The notes: generated by a model not told the origin, from the sequence alone. Shown: positions 7,819 through 16,221, numbered from the stretch's first letter. The stretch: 44,591 nucleotides of DNA from Bacteroidales bacterium (GCA_023227835.1 JALOCI010000021.1:1-44591), one strand, 5' to 3'. Numbers and translations are program-made.

Positions 7819-7987
7819 GGACGGGCCTGGCAAGGATTCATGGGATTACACCCTCGCTTACGAACTCAAGAAAGACATCTCAGAAATCCGGGCGATGAGC
7901 GGAGAGGAATACGTGAACTGGCAGGGCTATCTCCTGTATCGCTGGGAATCTGAAGGAAAGCTGCCTACAAGGGTGATTGGTAAATGA
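7462..7987 (+). CDS. Tail assembly chaperone, frameshifted long (GT-like) form
   Basis: The frame +1 to the short chaperone is open from before 7814 to TGA 7985-7987. It encodes FEDGPGKDSWDYTLAYELKK, then DISEIRAMSGEEYVNWQGYL and LYRWESEGKLPTRVIGK, which is the expected T-domain of siphophage tail chaperones (acidic, Trp-rich, no good start codon of its own). The last A of AAA overlaps the tape-measure ATG (AAATGA). A slip of one base forward at G7809-G7813 joins the two frames just before the UGA, giving about 174 residues. A -2 slip would give the same frame. Confidence 0.75.
7809..7818 (+). promoter_or_regulatory. Putative programmed +1 (or -2) ribosomal frameshift site
   Basis: The sequence is ACG-GGG-GTT-TGA with five consecutive G (7809-7813). 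The P-site tRNA on GGG 7810-7812 can re-pair with GGG 7811-7813, after which TTT-GAG-GAC continues in the T frame. The in-frame UGA two codons on is a typical pausing element. No XXXYYYZ heptamer for a -1 slip is present, and -1 would not reach the T frame. Confidence 0.55.
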
Positions 7988-9837
7988 CGCACGGCGGAGA
8001 CATTCTCGTAAAGGTCGGTGCGGACGTTGACTCATTCAACCGCGACCTAAACCGCGCTGAATCCAGATCTCGAGGATTCCACAAAACGATCATGGCTGGT
8101 GCGGTTGCGGCTGGCGCGGCTTTGGCTGGGCTTGGTGTTGCCGCGAAGATTGGCTGGGGCGAGTTCTCCGATGGTGCGAAGGCGGCTGCCCAGACAAATG
8201 CCGTTCTGAAATCTACCGGCGGCATTGCGAACGTCACCGCGAAGCACGTCAACACCTTATCCGAAAACCTGATGCGAATGTCGGGCATCGATGACGAGGC
8301 AGTGCAGGCGGGCGAGAACATGCTGCTCACCTTCAAAAACATCAGAAACGAGGCGGGCAAGGGTAACAACATCTTCGATCAAACGACCACGGCTCTAACC
8401 GATATGGCATTCGCCATGAATAACGGTGCAACCCCATCGGCTGAGGAGATGAATAAGCAGGCGATCAGGCTCGGCCGCGCTCTGAACGATCCCGTCAAGG
8501 GTGTTACAGCCCTTACCCGAGTAGGTGTGCAATTCACGGAAGGACAGAAGTCACAGATCGCAGCTCTCGTGAAGTCTGGCAAGACGATGGAGGCCCAGAA
8601 GCTGATCCTCAAGGAACTCAATTCGGAGTTTGGGGGATCGGCGAAGGCGGCAGGGCAAACTCTCCCCGGCAAGCTCAACATCCTCAAGGAGTCAATGACG
8701 AACCTCGCCGGAACGATTGTTGGCAAGGCTGCTCCCGCCCTAACGAACTTTGCTAACGCCGCCATGACGAAGGGCCTGCCCGCGATCGAGAAATTCTCTA
8801 AGGGACTAATCAATGCCATAGGCCCGGCGGTTGAGAAAATGGCGAAAGCGTTCAAGGATGCTTGGCCCGGTATTCACTCGGTTCTAGACGGCATAGGCGC
8901 AGCCATAGACGAGTTGCGGCCCGTCTTTCAGAAGCTGGCTGATATCGGAGCGGCAACCATGCGCGCGCTCGGAGACGTAATGCGCAAGCACGGTGATGAT
9001 ATCCGAGAGATATTCAAGAACTTGGGCGAAGTCATAAAGAACCTCTCGACCGTTGTTCTACCCGTTCTCGCATTCGTTTTCCAAACCGTGCTACCAGCTG
9101 CGCTCAGGGTGGTTATTCCTGTCCTCAGAGTCGTCACGGAAGTGATCGCCGGGATAACCGGAGTCGTTGCCAACGTTGGCGCAGCGCTTCGCGCGTTCGC
9201 GGGTGTCTTCACCCACACTCTGCCCGATGCTTTCAAGACGACGATCAACTGGCTGCGCAATAACTGGCCCGCCATAGCCACGATCATCTCTGGCCCATTC
9301 GCCCCACTAGCTGCGCTGGCTACAAACGCTTTCGGTATCCGCTCGGCTCTGACCGGAGCATTCGGCGCGATCAAGGACGCGGCAGCGAGCATGGTTCACG
9401 CCATCGTTGGTTTCGTCACCAGCATCCCCGATCGAATCGCCAGTGTGGGCGCAAAGATCGCCAATGCGATCAAGGGACCGATCAACGCGGTTATCAAGGG
9501 TTGGAACGCCCTGCGCATCCCTGGCTTCAAGGTGAAGATCAATATGCCGTCCCCGGTGCCGGATATCAACTTCGGCTGGGGTGGCATGGGGCTTCCGGAT
9601 ATCCCCGCTCTCGCAGCGGGGGGTATCGCCATGCGGCCCACCCTTGCGATGATCGGTGAGCGCGGCCCCGAGGCAGTCGTACCGCTCGGTGGTCGCGGCG
9701 GCAAAGGAGTCGGCGGCGTAACCCTCATCTTCAACGGCAACATCTACGGCCGTAACGCCCAACGCGAACTCCTTGACGACATGATGAGCGCGGCCAAGCA
9801 GTACGGCTATTCCAACCCGGCAGTAGGGATCGTCTGA
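7984..9837 (+). CDS. Tail tape measure protein
   Basis: The 617-residue protein starts MTHGGDILVKVGADVDSFNR, a common tape-measure opening. A long helical, Lys/Ala-rich body follows, with hydrophobic segments (TIMAGAVAAGAALAGLGVAA near residue 35; VVLPVLAFVFQTVLPAALRV near 355-375). The C-terminal ~100 residues contain MPSPVPDINFGWGGMGLPDI and MIGERGPEAVVPLGGRGGKG, which are frequent at tape-measure ends. At roughly 0.15 nm per residue, it predicts a short tail of about 90 nm. It overlaps both neighbours. Confidence 0.9.
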   Translation: MTHGGDILVKVGADVDSFNRDLNRAESRSRGFHKTIMAGAVAAGAALAGLGVAAKIGWGEFSDGAKAAAQTNAVLKSTGGIANVTAKHVNTLSENLMRMSGIDDEAVQAGENMLLTFKNIRNEAGKGNNIFDQTTTALTDMAFAMNNGATPSAEEMNKQAIRLGRALNDPVKGVTALTRVGVQFTEGQKSQIAALVKSGKTMEAQKLILKELNSEFGGSAKAAGQTLPGKLNILKESMTNLAGTIVGKAAPALTNFANAAMTKGLPAIEKFSKGLINAIGPAVEKMAKAFKDAWPGIHSVLDGIGAAIDELRPVFQKLADIGAATMRALGDVMRKHGDDIREIFKNLGEVIKNLSTVVLPVLAFVFQTVLPAALRVVIPVLRVVTEVIAGITGVVANVGAALRAFAGVFTHTLPDAFKTTINWLRNNWPAIATIISGPFAPLAALATNAFGIRSALTGAFGAIKDAAASMVHAIVGFVTSIPDRIASVGAKIANAIKGPINAVIKGWNALRIPGFKVKINMPSPVPDINFGWGGMGLPDIPALAAGGIAMRPTLAMIGERGPEAVVPLGGRGGKGVGGVTLIFNGNIYGRNAQRELLDDMMSAAKQYGYSNPAVGIV

Positions 9838-11606
9838 TGCCTGATCCTATTCGCGGCCCGTATGGCTCGCCGCTACTCGACAACTTCAACCGGGCGGATG
9901 GTGATCCGGGAGCGAATTGGGCAGCACCTTACGATACGGCATTCACCGATAAACCGAATATCTTGAGTAACAAAATAGATGCAGGCGGCTCTTATAAAGG
10001 AATGCGTTGGGATACTTTAACCGATAGCGCAGACTGCGAGATTTTTTGTACTCCAGGAGCCAGCGCAGGTCACGGCGACCTATTCCTCCACGCTAGATCA
10101 AGCGCCACGATAAGAAGTACGGGCGGTTGTTACTACACCAACTCTAACGGTGTCAGTTCGTTTAGTGTTGGTATTGGTAAATGGGAGGCGGATGTCTTTA
10201 CTACTCTAACAACTGGGCCAGTAGCACTAGCGGCGGGGACTCCTATAGCACTTTCATGTATCGGTTCTCTTATTCAAGCGTTCTATTGGAACGGTGCTAA
10301 TTGGGTATTAGGATGCGCGGCAATTGACAATACGTTTACCGCCGCTGGTTATCTCGGTGTTGGCCTAAACGGCACCCTCGACAATTTCGGCGGCGGCTGG
10401 TTTACAACCACCGTAACCGGATCGACCAACCCGACCCCCACTCTCGAGGCAGCGCTAGGCGAATACCCGCTCGCCCCGGTCAACTGGATCAACCTGACCA
10501 CGCGCGCTCGCTCCACCAGCACTAGCAGGGGTAGACGCGACGAGTACGAGCGGAACGAGTCGGGGGTTCTGGCCGACGTGCTGGACAACCGCGATAACCA
10601 ACTGAACCCGGAGAACACTAACGGCGACTACTACCCGATGAAGCCAGTAGTCGCGAAGCGTCTCACGTTTTCATGGGGCGGTATTTCGTACCCGGTCTGG
10701 CGCGGCTTCTCATACGACTACCCGCAGGAGTATCCCGGCGCGCTCGATGCAGTTGTCGCGCAGAACGGATCAGACCTCTTCTACCAGCTCAACAGTATGA
10801 GATTCCCGGACGGGCAGAGCTTCGCATCGGAACTCTCGAGCACGCGGGTATCCAACGTCCTTACCGCGCTCGGCCTTGACCCGGCAGACCATTACATCGG
10901 CACGGGGAACATCACGCTTGCCGCCGCCGCTGATGTAGGCGGACAAAATCCGCTGCAACACCTGATGGACGTGGACACGACCGAGAACGGTCTGATGTTT
11001 GTCGGAGCGGAAGGCTTGCTGCACTTCCAGGGCTACCAGTCGCTACTCCAATCCGCAATGGTCGCGCCAACCATCACCTTCGGCCCGGACGCGGGAGAGG
11101 TGCCCTACCAACTGAACGGCAAGCTCGATTTCGGGGGTCAGAAGCAATACAACGTCGTTCAAGTTACGCCGTCGAGCGGGAACGTGCAGGAGTCGCGCAG
11201 CGTCGCTACAAACGACATCGAGCGCACCTACGCGCTTTCCCTGCCGATGATGGCAAGCGATATCGACGCGCTTGCGCGGGCAGATTACGAGCGCCTACGA
11301 CTAGCGACGATTGGCCTACGCATCCCCGAGATAACGATCTTCGGCGCGCGTGACCCGAACAACATCTGGCCGAAGGTGCTGCCGCTCGAATACGGCGACC
11401 GCGTTTCCTTCCACTTCGCGGGCGGCCCCGCCGGAACGCCCGAGTTCACCAAGACTATGCGGATCGGCCGTATCTCATGGGAACTCGCACCCGGCTCCGA
11501 GACCGTCCTGAAACTGCAACTAATCCCCGCCGACGAGCAAGTCTACTGGATGCTCGGCATTCCTGGCTTCTCCGAACTCGGCACCACCAACCGCTTAGCG
11601 CCTTAG
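9837..11606 (+). CDS. Minor tail / tail-tip protein with N-terminal lectin-like domain
   Basis: The 589-residue protein has two compositionally different parts. Residues about 10-195 (DNFNRADGDPGANWAA onward) look like a concanavalin-type beta-sandwich, as in many phage carbohydrate-binding domains. The DNA there, about 9945-10370, is clearly AT-richer, with TTT/TTA/ATA codons unlike the rest. Residues about 205-585 are a tail-tip/Tal-like domain: LTTRARSTSTSRGRRDEYER, VVAKRLTFSWGGISYPVWRG, PEITIFGARDPNNIWPKVLP, LEYGDRVSFHF, ending in LQLIPADEQVYWMLG. This suggests a tail-tip hub that gained a host-surface binding domain. Confidence 0.75.
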   Translation: MPDPIRGPYGSPLLDNFNRADGDPGANWAAPYDTAFTDKPNILSNKIDAGGSYKGMRWDTLTDSADCEIFCTPGASAGHGDLFLHARSSATIRSTGGCYYTNSNGVSSFSVGIGKWEADVFTTLTTGPVALAAGTPIALSCIGSLIQAFYWNGANWVLGCAAIDNTFTAAGYLGVGLNGTLDNFGGGWFTTTVTGSTNPTPTLEAALGEYPLAPVNWINLTTRARSTSTSRGRRDEYERNESGVLADVLDNRDNQLNPENTNGDYYPMKPVVAKRLTFSWGGISYPVWRGFSYDYPQEYPGALDAVVAQNGSDLFYQLNSMRFPDGQSFASELSSTRVSNVLTALGLDPADHYIGTGNITLAAAADVGGQNPLQHLMDVDTTENGLMFVGAEGLLHFQGYQSLLQSAMVAPTITFGPDAGEVPYQLNGKLDFGGQKQYNVVQVTPSSGNVQESRSVATNDIERTYALSLPMMASDIDALARADYERLRLATIGLRIPEITIFGARDPNNIWPKVLPLEYGDRVSFHFAGGPAGTPEFTKTMRIGRISWELAPGSETVLKLQLIPADEQVYWMLGIPGFSELGTTNRLAP

Positions 11607-11624
11607 AAACGAATAGGAGAACTG

Positions 11625-12323
11625 ATGGCCTTCCCCGGAACTACCGGCCAATTTGTCACGGCTGCGGAGTGGAACACGATGCTCCAGGCGATTGGGCTGA
11701 ACGGTGTCACCGCTCCCGGCTGGGTCGATGCTCAGTCCGCCTGGGTCTACGTCTCCGCCTCCAGCTTCAAGGTCGTAGGAGCAAATGTGACCGCCCGCTA
11801 CCCGGTCGGGACGAAACTCTCTTGCACGGACGCTGCTGCGACCAAGTATTTCTACGTCGTCTCAAGCGCCTACGCAGCCTCGGATACCACGGTAACTATC
11901 ACTGGTGGCTCCGACTACACGCTCTCTGGCGGGACGATCACCAACCCCCGCTATTCATACGTCACCAACCCCCAGGGCTTCCCCGGCTCATTCGCGTTCA
12001 CCCCTGGATATTCCGGATGGGCAGCTACCCCAACCATGACTGGCTTCCTTTCAGTCGAAGGGAAGAAGCTCACCGTTTGGTTGAGCGTAACGGGCACATC
12101 CAACAATGTCGTAACCGCAGTCGCTACTCCTTTCACGATCACTCAGACGATCGCGGGAACGCTCGTATGCCGTGTCCAAGACAATGGCGGTGCTGCCGCT
12201 GCTGGTCTCTGCTATGCCGCCGCGTCAAGCGCCACCCTGACCTTCTATAAAGACCTGGGCGCTGGTGCCTTCACCGGTTCCGGTACGAAGTCCGTCTGGC
12301 TTGCCGCCACCCTCCCGATCTAG
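11625..12323 (+). CDS. Minor tail/fibre protein, putative receptor-binding
   Basis: Ribosome site TAGGAGA lies eight bases upstream. The 232-residue product begins MAFPGTTGQFVTAAEWNTML, typical of proteins placed after the tail tip in actinophages, and continues with Ser/Thr/Gly-rich beta repeats (TDAAATKYFYVVSSAYAASD, TTVTITGGSDYTLSGGTI). No enzymatic motif is seen. Its position between the tail-tip protein and the endolysin supports a distal tail fibre or host-recognition role. Confidence 0.6.
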   Translation: MAFPGTTGQFVTAAEWNTMLQAIGLNGVTAPGWVDAQSAWVYVSASSFKVVGANVTARYPVGTKLSCTDAAATKYFYVVSSAYAASDTTVTITGGSDYTLSGGTITNPRYSYVTNPQGFPGSFAFTPGYSGWAATPTMTGFLSVEGKKLTVWLSVTGTSNNVVTAVATPFTITQTIAGTLVCRVQDNGGAAAAGLCYAAASSATLTFYKDLGAGAFTGSGTKSVWLAATLPI

Positions 12324-12331
12324 GAGACCTC

Positions 12332-13015
12332 ATGCCTACTCCAATCAACGCGGAACCACGCCGTGGATACAAGGCTATCCATTCGTCGGGTACGCGGGAT
12401 AAGGCGTATTGCCAATTCATCGTCACGCATTGCGGCGAGGCCCCGACTGCTCAAGGTATGGCGCGCTGGTTCGCTAGTTCCGCGTCGGGCGGCTCGACTC
12501 AGCTCTGCGTCGATACCGACGTGTGCTATCAAACGCTCCCCGATCTCACGATCCCCTGGGGCGCTCCTCCTCTCAACAGTACGGGCCTGCATTGCGAGCT
12601 GGCCGGATACTCCGCATGGACGCCCTCTAGTTGGCTACTGCGCCGCCGGATGCTTCAGCGGGCCGCGTGGCAATACGCCAGGTGGTCGATCAAGTACCAG
12701 ATACCCGTTCGCTGGTTGACCGCCGCGAAGCTCAGGAAGCTGACCGCGATCCCCGGCAAGGGCAAGGGCGGATTTACCAGTCACGCTGAGATCAGCAAGG
12801 CATGGGAAAAGACCGATCACTCTGACCCCGGCCCTGGTTTCCTAACCCCCTCCGGAGCGCCTACCAAGACGGTGCCGCGAATCCTCCTGATGAGTTACGT
12901 CAAGAAGTACCGAAAGCAGATGCTCGCACCACCGAAACCGAAGAAGAAGGCCAAGCCGCCGCTATCGGCCGAGCAGTCCACCCGCCCCCCCAACCAAGAT
13001 CGGGAGAAAACGTGA
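12332..13015 (+). CDS. Endolysin: N-acetylmuramoyl-L-alanine amidase (Amidase_2/PGRP)
   Basis: The 227-residue protein cleaves the amide bond between MurNAc and the stem peptide. Amidase_2 landmarks are FIVTHCGE (zinc ligand His33), GLHCELAGYS (the conserved strand), SHAEIS (His151) and DHSDPGPGF (His163/Asp165 region, the third ligand position). No signal peptide is present, so a holin is needed. The C-terminal ~35 residues are Lys/Pro-rich (PPKPKKKAKPPLS) and could bind the anionic cell wall. GTG of the next gene overlaps its stop. Confidence 0.9.
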   Translation: MPTPINAEPRRGYKAIHSSGTRDKAYCQFIVTHCGEAPTAQGMARWFASSASGGSTQLCVDTDVCYQTLPDLTIPWGAPPLNSTGLHCELAGYSAWTPSSWLLRRRMLQRAAWQYARWSIKYQIPVRWLTAAKLRKLTAIPGKGKGGFTSHAEISKAWEKTDHSDPGPGFLTPSGAPTKTVPRILLMSYVKKYRKQMLAPPKPKKKAKPPLSAEQSTRPPNQDREKT

Positions 13016-13311
13016 CAGCTGACGAGCGAGAAAAGATCGGCGAGCTGATCGGGACAGTCAAGGCTCAAGAGCGGCGGCTGGGCAAGATCGAAGAGGGAAT
13101 TAGCAAAATCAATGAGACGATTAGCGGGATGCGGGAGAACATCATGCCAGCCTGCGCTACGCGCTTTGGCAATATCGAGGCTCGCCTAGACGCTCCCGGT
13201 CGCTGGTTCCGTGGCCGCATGACGCGGGCCTTTGACAGTTTTCTAGCTCAGGGAATCAAGCTCTCGCTCATCGCCGTATTGGTTCTCCTCGGTATCCACA
13301 TCTGGCCGTAA
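13012..13311 (+). CDS. Coiled-coil protein with C-terminal membrane anchor (lysis accessory/holin-like)
   Basis: The 99-residue protein has a charged N-terminal coiled coil (EKIGELIGTVKAQERRLGKI, EEGISKINETISGMRENI) and one C-terminal hydrophobic segment (LSLIAVLVLLGIHIW). This layout resembles XhlA-type haemolysin/holin accessories encoded next to endolysins. GTG start overlaps the amidase stop. A membrane protein role in lysis is likely; exact function is not proven. Confidence 0.6.
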   Translation: MTADEREKIGELIGTVKAQERRLGKIEEGISKINETISGMRENIMPACATRFGNIEARLDAPGRWFRGRMTRAFDSFLAQGIKLSLIAVLVLLGIHIWP

Positions 13312-13324
13312 CCGAAAGGATCAC

Positions 13325-13555
13325 ATGAACCTGATTGCACAGGCAATCAACGCAGTCAAGAAACTCTTTGCCGATCCGAAGGTGCGTCTCGCCGTGCGCG
13401 TAGCTGCTGCGGCTGGCGGTGCCTTCTATCTCAAGATCAAGGGCGTCGATACGGTTGACGCTCAGATCGCGCAGACCGCGCTTGTGGCCGCTTTGTGGGC
13501 CGCATTCGAAGTTCTCACACCGGCCAACGCCGTCCTCGGTCTGTTCAAGCAGTAA
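13325..13555 (+). CDS. Putative holin, 76 aa
   Basis: Ribosome site AAAGGA precedes ATG 13325. The protein has a short basic N-terminus and two hydrophobic stretches (VRLAVRVAAAAGGAFYL near 22-38 and IAQTALVAALWAAFEVL near 48-64) separated by a turn, a class II holin-like layout. It directly follows the endolysin and coiled-coil membrane protein. The sequence KKLFADPKVRLAVRVAAAAG is similar to small phage holins from actinobacteria in style, but no exact family is claimed. Confidence 0.6.
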   Translation: MNLIAQAINAVKKLFADPKVRLAVRVAAAAGGAFYLKIKGVDTVDAQIAQTALVAALWAAFEVLTPANAVLGLFKQ

Positions 13556-13567
13556 CTCCGTCCGACC

Positions 13568-13609
13568 GTACGGCTACCGTACTCACCATTCCCCACTCGC
13601 TATAGCGAG
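13568..13609. repeat. Two perfect palindromes in the gap between holin and phosphoesterase genes
   Basis: In the 68-base gap, GTACGG-CTA-CCGTAC (13568-13582) is a perfect hyphenated palindrome and CTCGCTATAGCGAG (13596-13609) is a perfect 14-base palindrome. The second ends just before the AGGAGG ribosome site of the next gene. They could be operators, a promoter region or mRNA hairpins; there is no T-run, so a terminator is unlikely. Confidence 0.6.
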
Positions 13610-13623
13610 AAAAGGAGGTACGT

Positions 13624-14856
13624 ATGGCCTGTCTCGGAGAACTGTCTGAGAAGTGGTGGCTCGGTGAAGGTGCACTAGAGCGCCTTCGGACTGAGCGCGA
13701 GGCGCACGGTTCGTTTGCCGAGGCCCTGCGCATTCACCCTGGCTCGATCGACGCCCTACAGTCTGCTTGGAGTCGCTATGGCGGCGAGACGCTAAAGGGC
13801 GGGCGGCAGACGCTTATCCCAACGCCTGCCGCAGCCGAAGGCATCTCAGAGCTTGAGCGGCTACAACAGCGCAACCGCGAACTAGAGAAGATCGTCTCGC
13901 GCGGGCGCAAGGATGAGATTCTTGAGGAGCGGATGGTTGTAGTTCTGCGCGATGCTCTGGACGAACTCGCGCCTACCTATTCGCCTGCCGTCATTCCAAA
14001 GCCGCGCAAGGCTGATCAGCACGAGATGGCTCTACTCTGGTCAGACGCGCACGCGGGCGAGAAGGTCTCGCTTGAGGAGACGAACGGCCTCAACGAGTAT
14101 GACTGGAAGACGATGATGCGCCGCCACGACGAGATCCTGCGCGGCGTTCTCGCGTTCAAGGAGAACCGGCCCTACCCGGTCAAGAAGCTGCACGTCTGGG
14201 GACTGGGTGACAACGTAGGCGGGGAGATCCACCAGGAACTCCTAGCCACCAACGAGTTTCCCATCATCGAGACGGCAGTACAGCTTGGGCTAGATGCCTC
14301 AGCTTGGCTCGAGCGATTCGTCCCTGAGTTTGAGTCCGTTGAGTTTGCGGGAGTCGTGGGCAACCACGGCCGCATGTACCACAAGCCGCAATCGAAGGAG
14401 CGTTACAACAACTTCGACTGGCTGGTCTACCACACGATGCGCCAGCGGCTTGCCGCGTACAAGTCCGTCAAGTGGGAGATTCCGAAGGCGCAGAAGTGGC
14501 CCGTCATGGTCTGCGGCCGGCGCGTCCTTCTCTTTCACGGTGACGGTATCCGCTCAACAATGGTTGACGTTCCGTGGGGCGGGATCATCCGCTACACGAA
14601 CAAGCTCTCGAACCAGTACGCGCAGGCGGGGCAGCCGATCGATCACTTTGTCTGCGGCCACTGGCACGAGGCTAACGCGGTCAAGAATCGCCGCATCATC
14701 GTCAACGGTTCCGTGATCGGCGCGAACGAATGGGTGATCGACACCTTCGGATCGGGCGAGCGTCCGGCTCAAGTGCTGCTCACGTTCCACCCGCACTGGG
14801 GTTTGACGGACGTTTCATTCATCGATCTGGAACCAGCGCAGAGGTTGGCGGCATGA
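13624..14856 (+). CDS. Calcineurin-like metallophosphoesterase
   Basis: A strong site (AAAGGAGG) precedes ATG. The first ~130 residues form a helical N-terminal region with a coiled coil (ELERLQQRNRELEKIVSRGR). The catalytic domain has all five metallophosphoesterase motifs: WSDAHAG (Asp141, His143), GLGDNVGG (Asp196), GNHGR, HGDG and GHWHEAN. The N-terminal part RIHPGSIDALQSAWSRYGGE resembles a DNA-binding helix-turn-helix. Such proteins are common in actinophages next to lysis genes and may hydrolyse nucleic acid or nucleotides; the substrate is unknown. Confidence 0.85.
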   Translation: MACLGELSEKWWLGEGALERLRTEREAHGSFAEALRIHPGSIDALQSAWSRYGGETLKGGRQTLIPTPAAAEGISELERLQQRNRELEKIVSRGRKDEILEERMVVVLRDALDELAPTYSPAVIPKPRKADQHEMALLWSDAHAGEKVSLEETNGLNEYDWKTMMRRHDEILRGVLAFKENRPYPVKKLHVWGLGDNVGGEIHQELLATNEFPIIETAVQLGLDASAWLERFVPEFESVEFAGVVGNHGRMYHKPQSKERYNNFDWLVYHTMRQRLAAYKSVKWEIPKAQKWPVMVCGRRVLLFHGDGIRSTMVDVPWGGIIRYTNKLSNQYAQAGQPIDHFVCGHWHEANAVKNRRIIVNGSVIGANEWVIDTFGSGERPAQVLLTFHPHWGLTDVSFIDLEPAQRLAA

Positions 14857-15347
14857 CCCCTGAACCTCCCGACGTCTGGTGCGGTATGCAGCACGCGCCG
14901 ACTCGCCACAGCTTGCGGCTTTACCTCTCAGGGCCGATGCGTCATTGTCCTGATTTCAACTTCCCCGCGTTCGAGGAAGCGACCGCGCTACTTCGCTCAG
15001 TTGGGCACGACGTTTTCTCACCGGCTGAGCGCGAGAGTCTTGAGCACCTGAAGGCCCACGGCCCCGGTTCGTTCTCCGAATACATGGCGCTCGATCTGCC
15101 CGAGGTTTGCCGCAGGGACGCAGTAGCAACTCTGCCGGGCTGGGAGGATTCGCACGGCGCTCGCATCGAGACAACGGTTGCTACAGAACTCGGTAAACCC
15201 GTCAAGGACTTCCGCGAATACCTGACGTGCTTCTGTGGAATGAAACTCCACAGCATCACGTACGGCGATCGAGACTTCCTCGAATGTCCTCAGCACGGGA
15301 CCGCCTATCGCCAAGACCCCGTGGCGCTGATCCGAGGGTCGGCATGA
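14853..15347 (+). CDS. DUF4406 protein (nucleoside 2-deoxyribosyltransferase-like)
   Basis: ATG 14853 overlaps the upstream TGA. The 164-residue product has RLYLSGPMRHCPDFNFPAFE, ATALLRSVGHDVFSPAERE, LPEVCRRDAVATLPGWEDSH and GARIETTVATELGKPV, an excellent match to the DUF4406 Rossmann fold (SGPM, D-x-D-V/A, LPGWE-S-GA). Members resemble nucleoside deoxyribosyltransferases and are frequent in phages. The C-terminal ~35 residues add a possible Cys pair (CFCGMKL, ECPQHG). Confidence 0.85.
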   Translation: MTPEPPDVWCGMQHAPTRHSLRLYLSGPMRHCPDFNFPAFEEATALLRSVGHDVFSPAERESLEHLKAHGPGSFSEYMALDLPEVCRRDAVATLPGWEDSHGARIETTVATELGKPVKDFREYLTCFCGMKLHSITYGDRDFLECPQHGTAYRQDPVALIRGSA

Positions 15348-15628
15348 ACGAGCACGTCGCCGCCTACGACCTCTACGCCCCGCGTGCGCTTGAGGTCATC
15401 GTCAACCGACTGAACGGGCCAGACGGAAAGCGAATCATCGCGCTTGGGCGGCAACGGCTCATCCGAGGATTCGACGCTTTTCCCGATGGCCCGATGTTCA
15501 AAAAGTCTCCGGCTGAACTCAGAGCCGACACCGACGAGGAAAACTCCGACGCGATCGTTTACACGGTCGAAGAGATCGTGAAGGAACTCGCCGCGATCCA
15601 ACCGTCGCCAGGTGCGGCGGGCAGCTAG
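15344..15628 (+). CDS. Hypothetical protein, 94 aa
   Basis: ATG 15344 overlaps the DUF4406 stop. Soluble, mixed alpha/beta composition: LYAPRALEVIVNRLNGPDGK, LGRQRLIRGFDAFPDGPMF, then an acidic helix (EENSDAIVYTVEEIVKELAA). No known motif was recognised. The next gene starts inside its 3' end, so it is part of the same translation unit. Confidence 0.6.
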   Translation: MNEHVAAYDLYAPRALEVIVNRLNGPDGKRIIALGRQRLIRGFDAFPDGPMFKKSPAELRADTDEENSDAIVYTVEEIVKELAAIQPSPGAAGS

Positions 15629-16220
15629 AGAAAGGCAACCTATCCGGTACTCCAAACTAGGCGCGATCTGCGCCACTCTAACCGTTCTCCTGGTCCTCCT
15701 GTTTGCCTGCGATGCGAAGGCTGGCAGCATCACTCAACACCGCCGCGCCACCCGATCTTGTCAGCAAGCCCGCTATTCCCCCCGCTCCCCGGTTGCCCAT
15801 GCGGAGCGATCCCACAGCCGCGCTTACCGGGCATGGGCACACCACCGTTGGCAGGCTCGACAGTTGCGATGCGAGCGAGCTCTAGCCGCAGACCGCAAGC
15901 GCTGGAAGCGCGATCCGGTTGGGCACGCGAAGCAGATCGCCAAGTACCTGCTCCGGCTCAAGGGTTGGTCAAATCAGTTCTGGGCGCTCGACGGGGTGAT
16001 CATGGTTGAGTCTCACTGGCATTGGTGGGCCGACAACCCTATAAGCGACGCTTATGGCATTCCCCAAGCCCTGCCCGGTTCCAAGATGGCCAGTCACGGA
16101 GCGGACTGGCGGACGAACCCGGAAACACAGCTGCGTTGGATGATCCTCACGTACATTCCGAACCGGTACGGCAATCCGGTCAACGCCTACCATCACCGCA
16201 TGGCGAACGGGTCGTACTAG
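15612..16220 (+). CDS. Secreted lysozyme/transglycosylase-like protein (aggregation-promoting-factor C-terminal type)
   Basis: GTG start overlapping the previous gene by 17 bases. A hydrophobic segment (ICATLTVLLVLLFACDAKAG, residues ~18-37) is a signal peptide or signal-anchor. A very basic linker follows, then a C-terminal domain with VIMVESHWHWW (likely catalytic Glu), DAYGIPQALPGSKMASHGAD and TNPETQLRWMILTYIPNRYG, the hallmark of the aggregation-promoting-factor C-terminal/transglycosylase-like group. It would cleave peptidoglycan outside the membrane. It is a second muralytic gene beyond the amidase. Confidence 0.75.
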   Translation: MRRAARERQPIRYSKLGAICATLTVLLVLLFACDAKAGSITQHRRATRSCQQARYSPRSPVAHAERSHSRAYRAWAHHRWQARQLRCERALAADRKRWKRDPVGHAKQIAKYLLRLKGWSNQFWALDGVIMVESHWHWWADNPISDAYGIPQALPGSKMASHGADWRTNPETQLRWMILTYIPNRYGNPVNAYHHRMANGSY

Positions 16221-16221
16221 C

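Noticed and set aside
7818..7900. Independent gene for the chaperone T-domain starting at an internal ATG
   Set aside because: The T-domain sequence extends upstream of any start codon to the G-run, matching the usual frameshift product.
10030..10045. T-run at 10036 as a terminator
   Set aside because: It lies inside the AT-rich part of the tail-tip gene and has no preceding GC stem.
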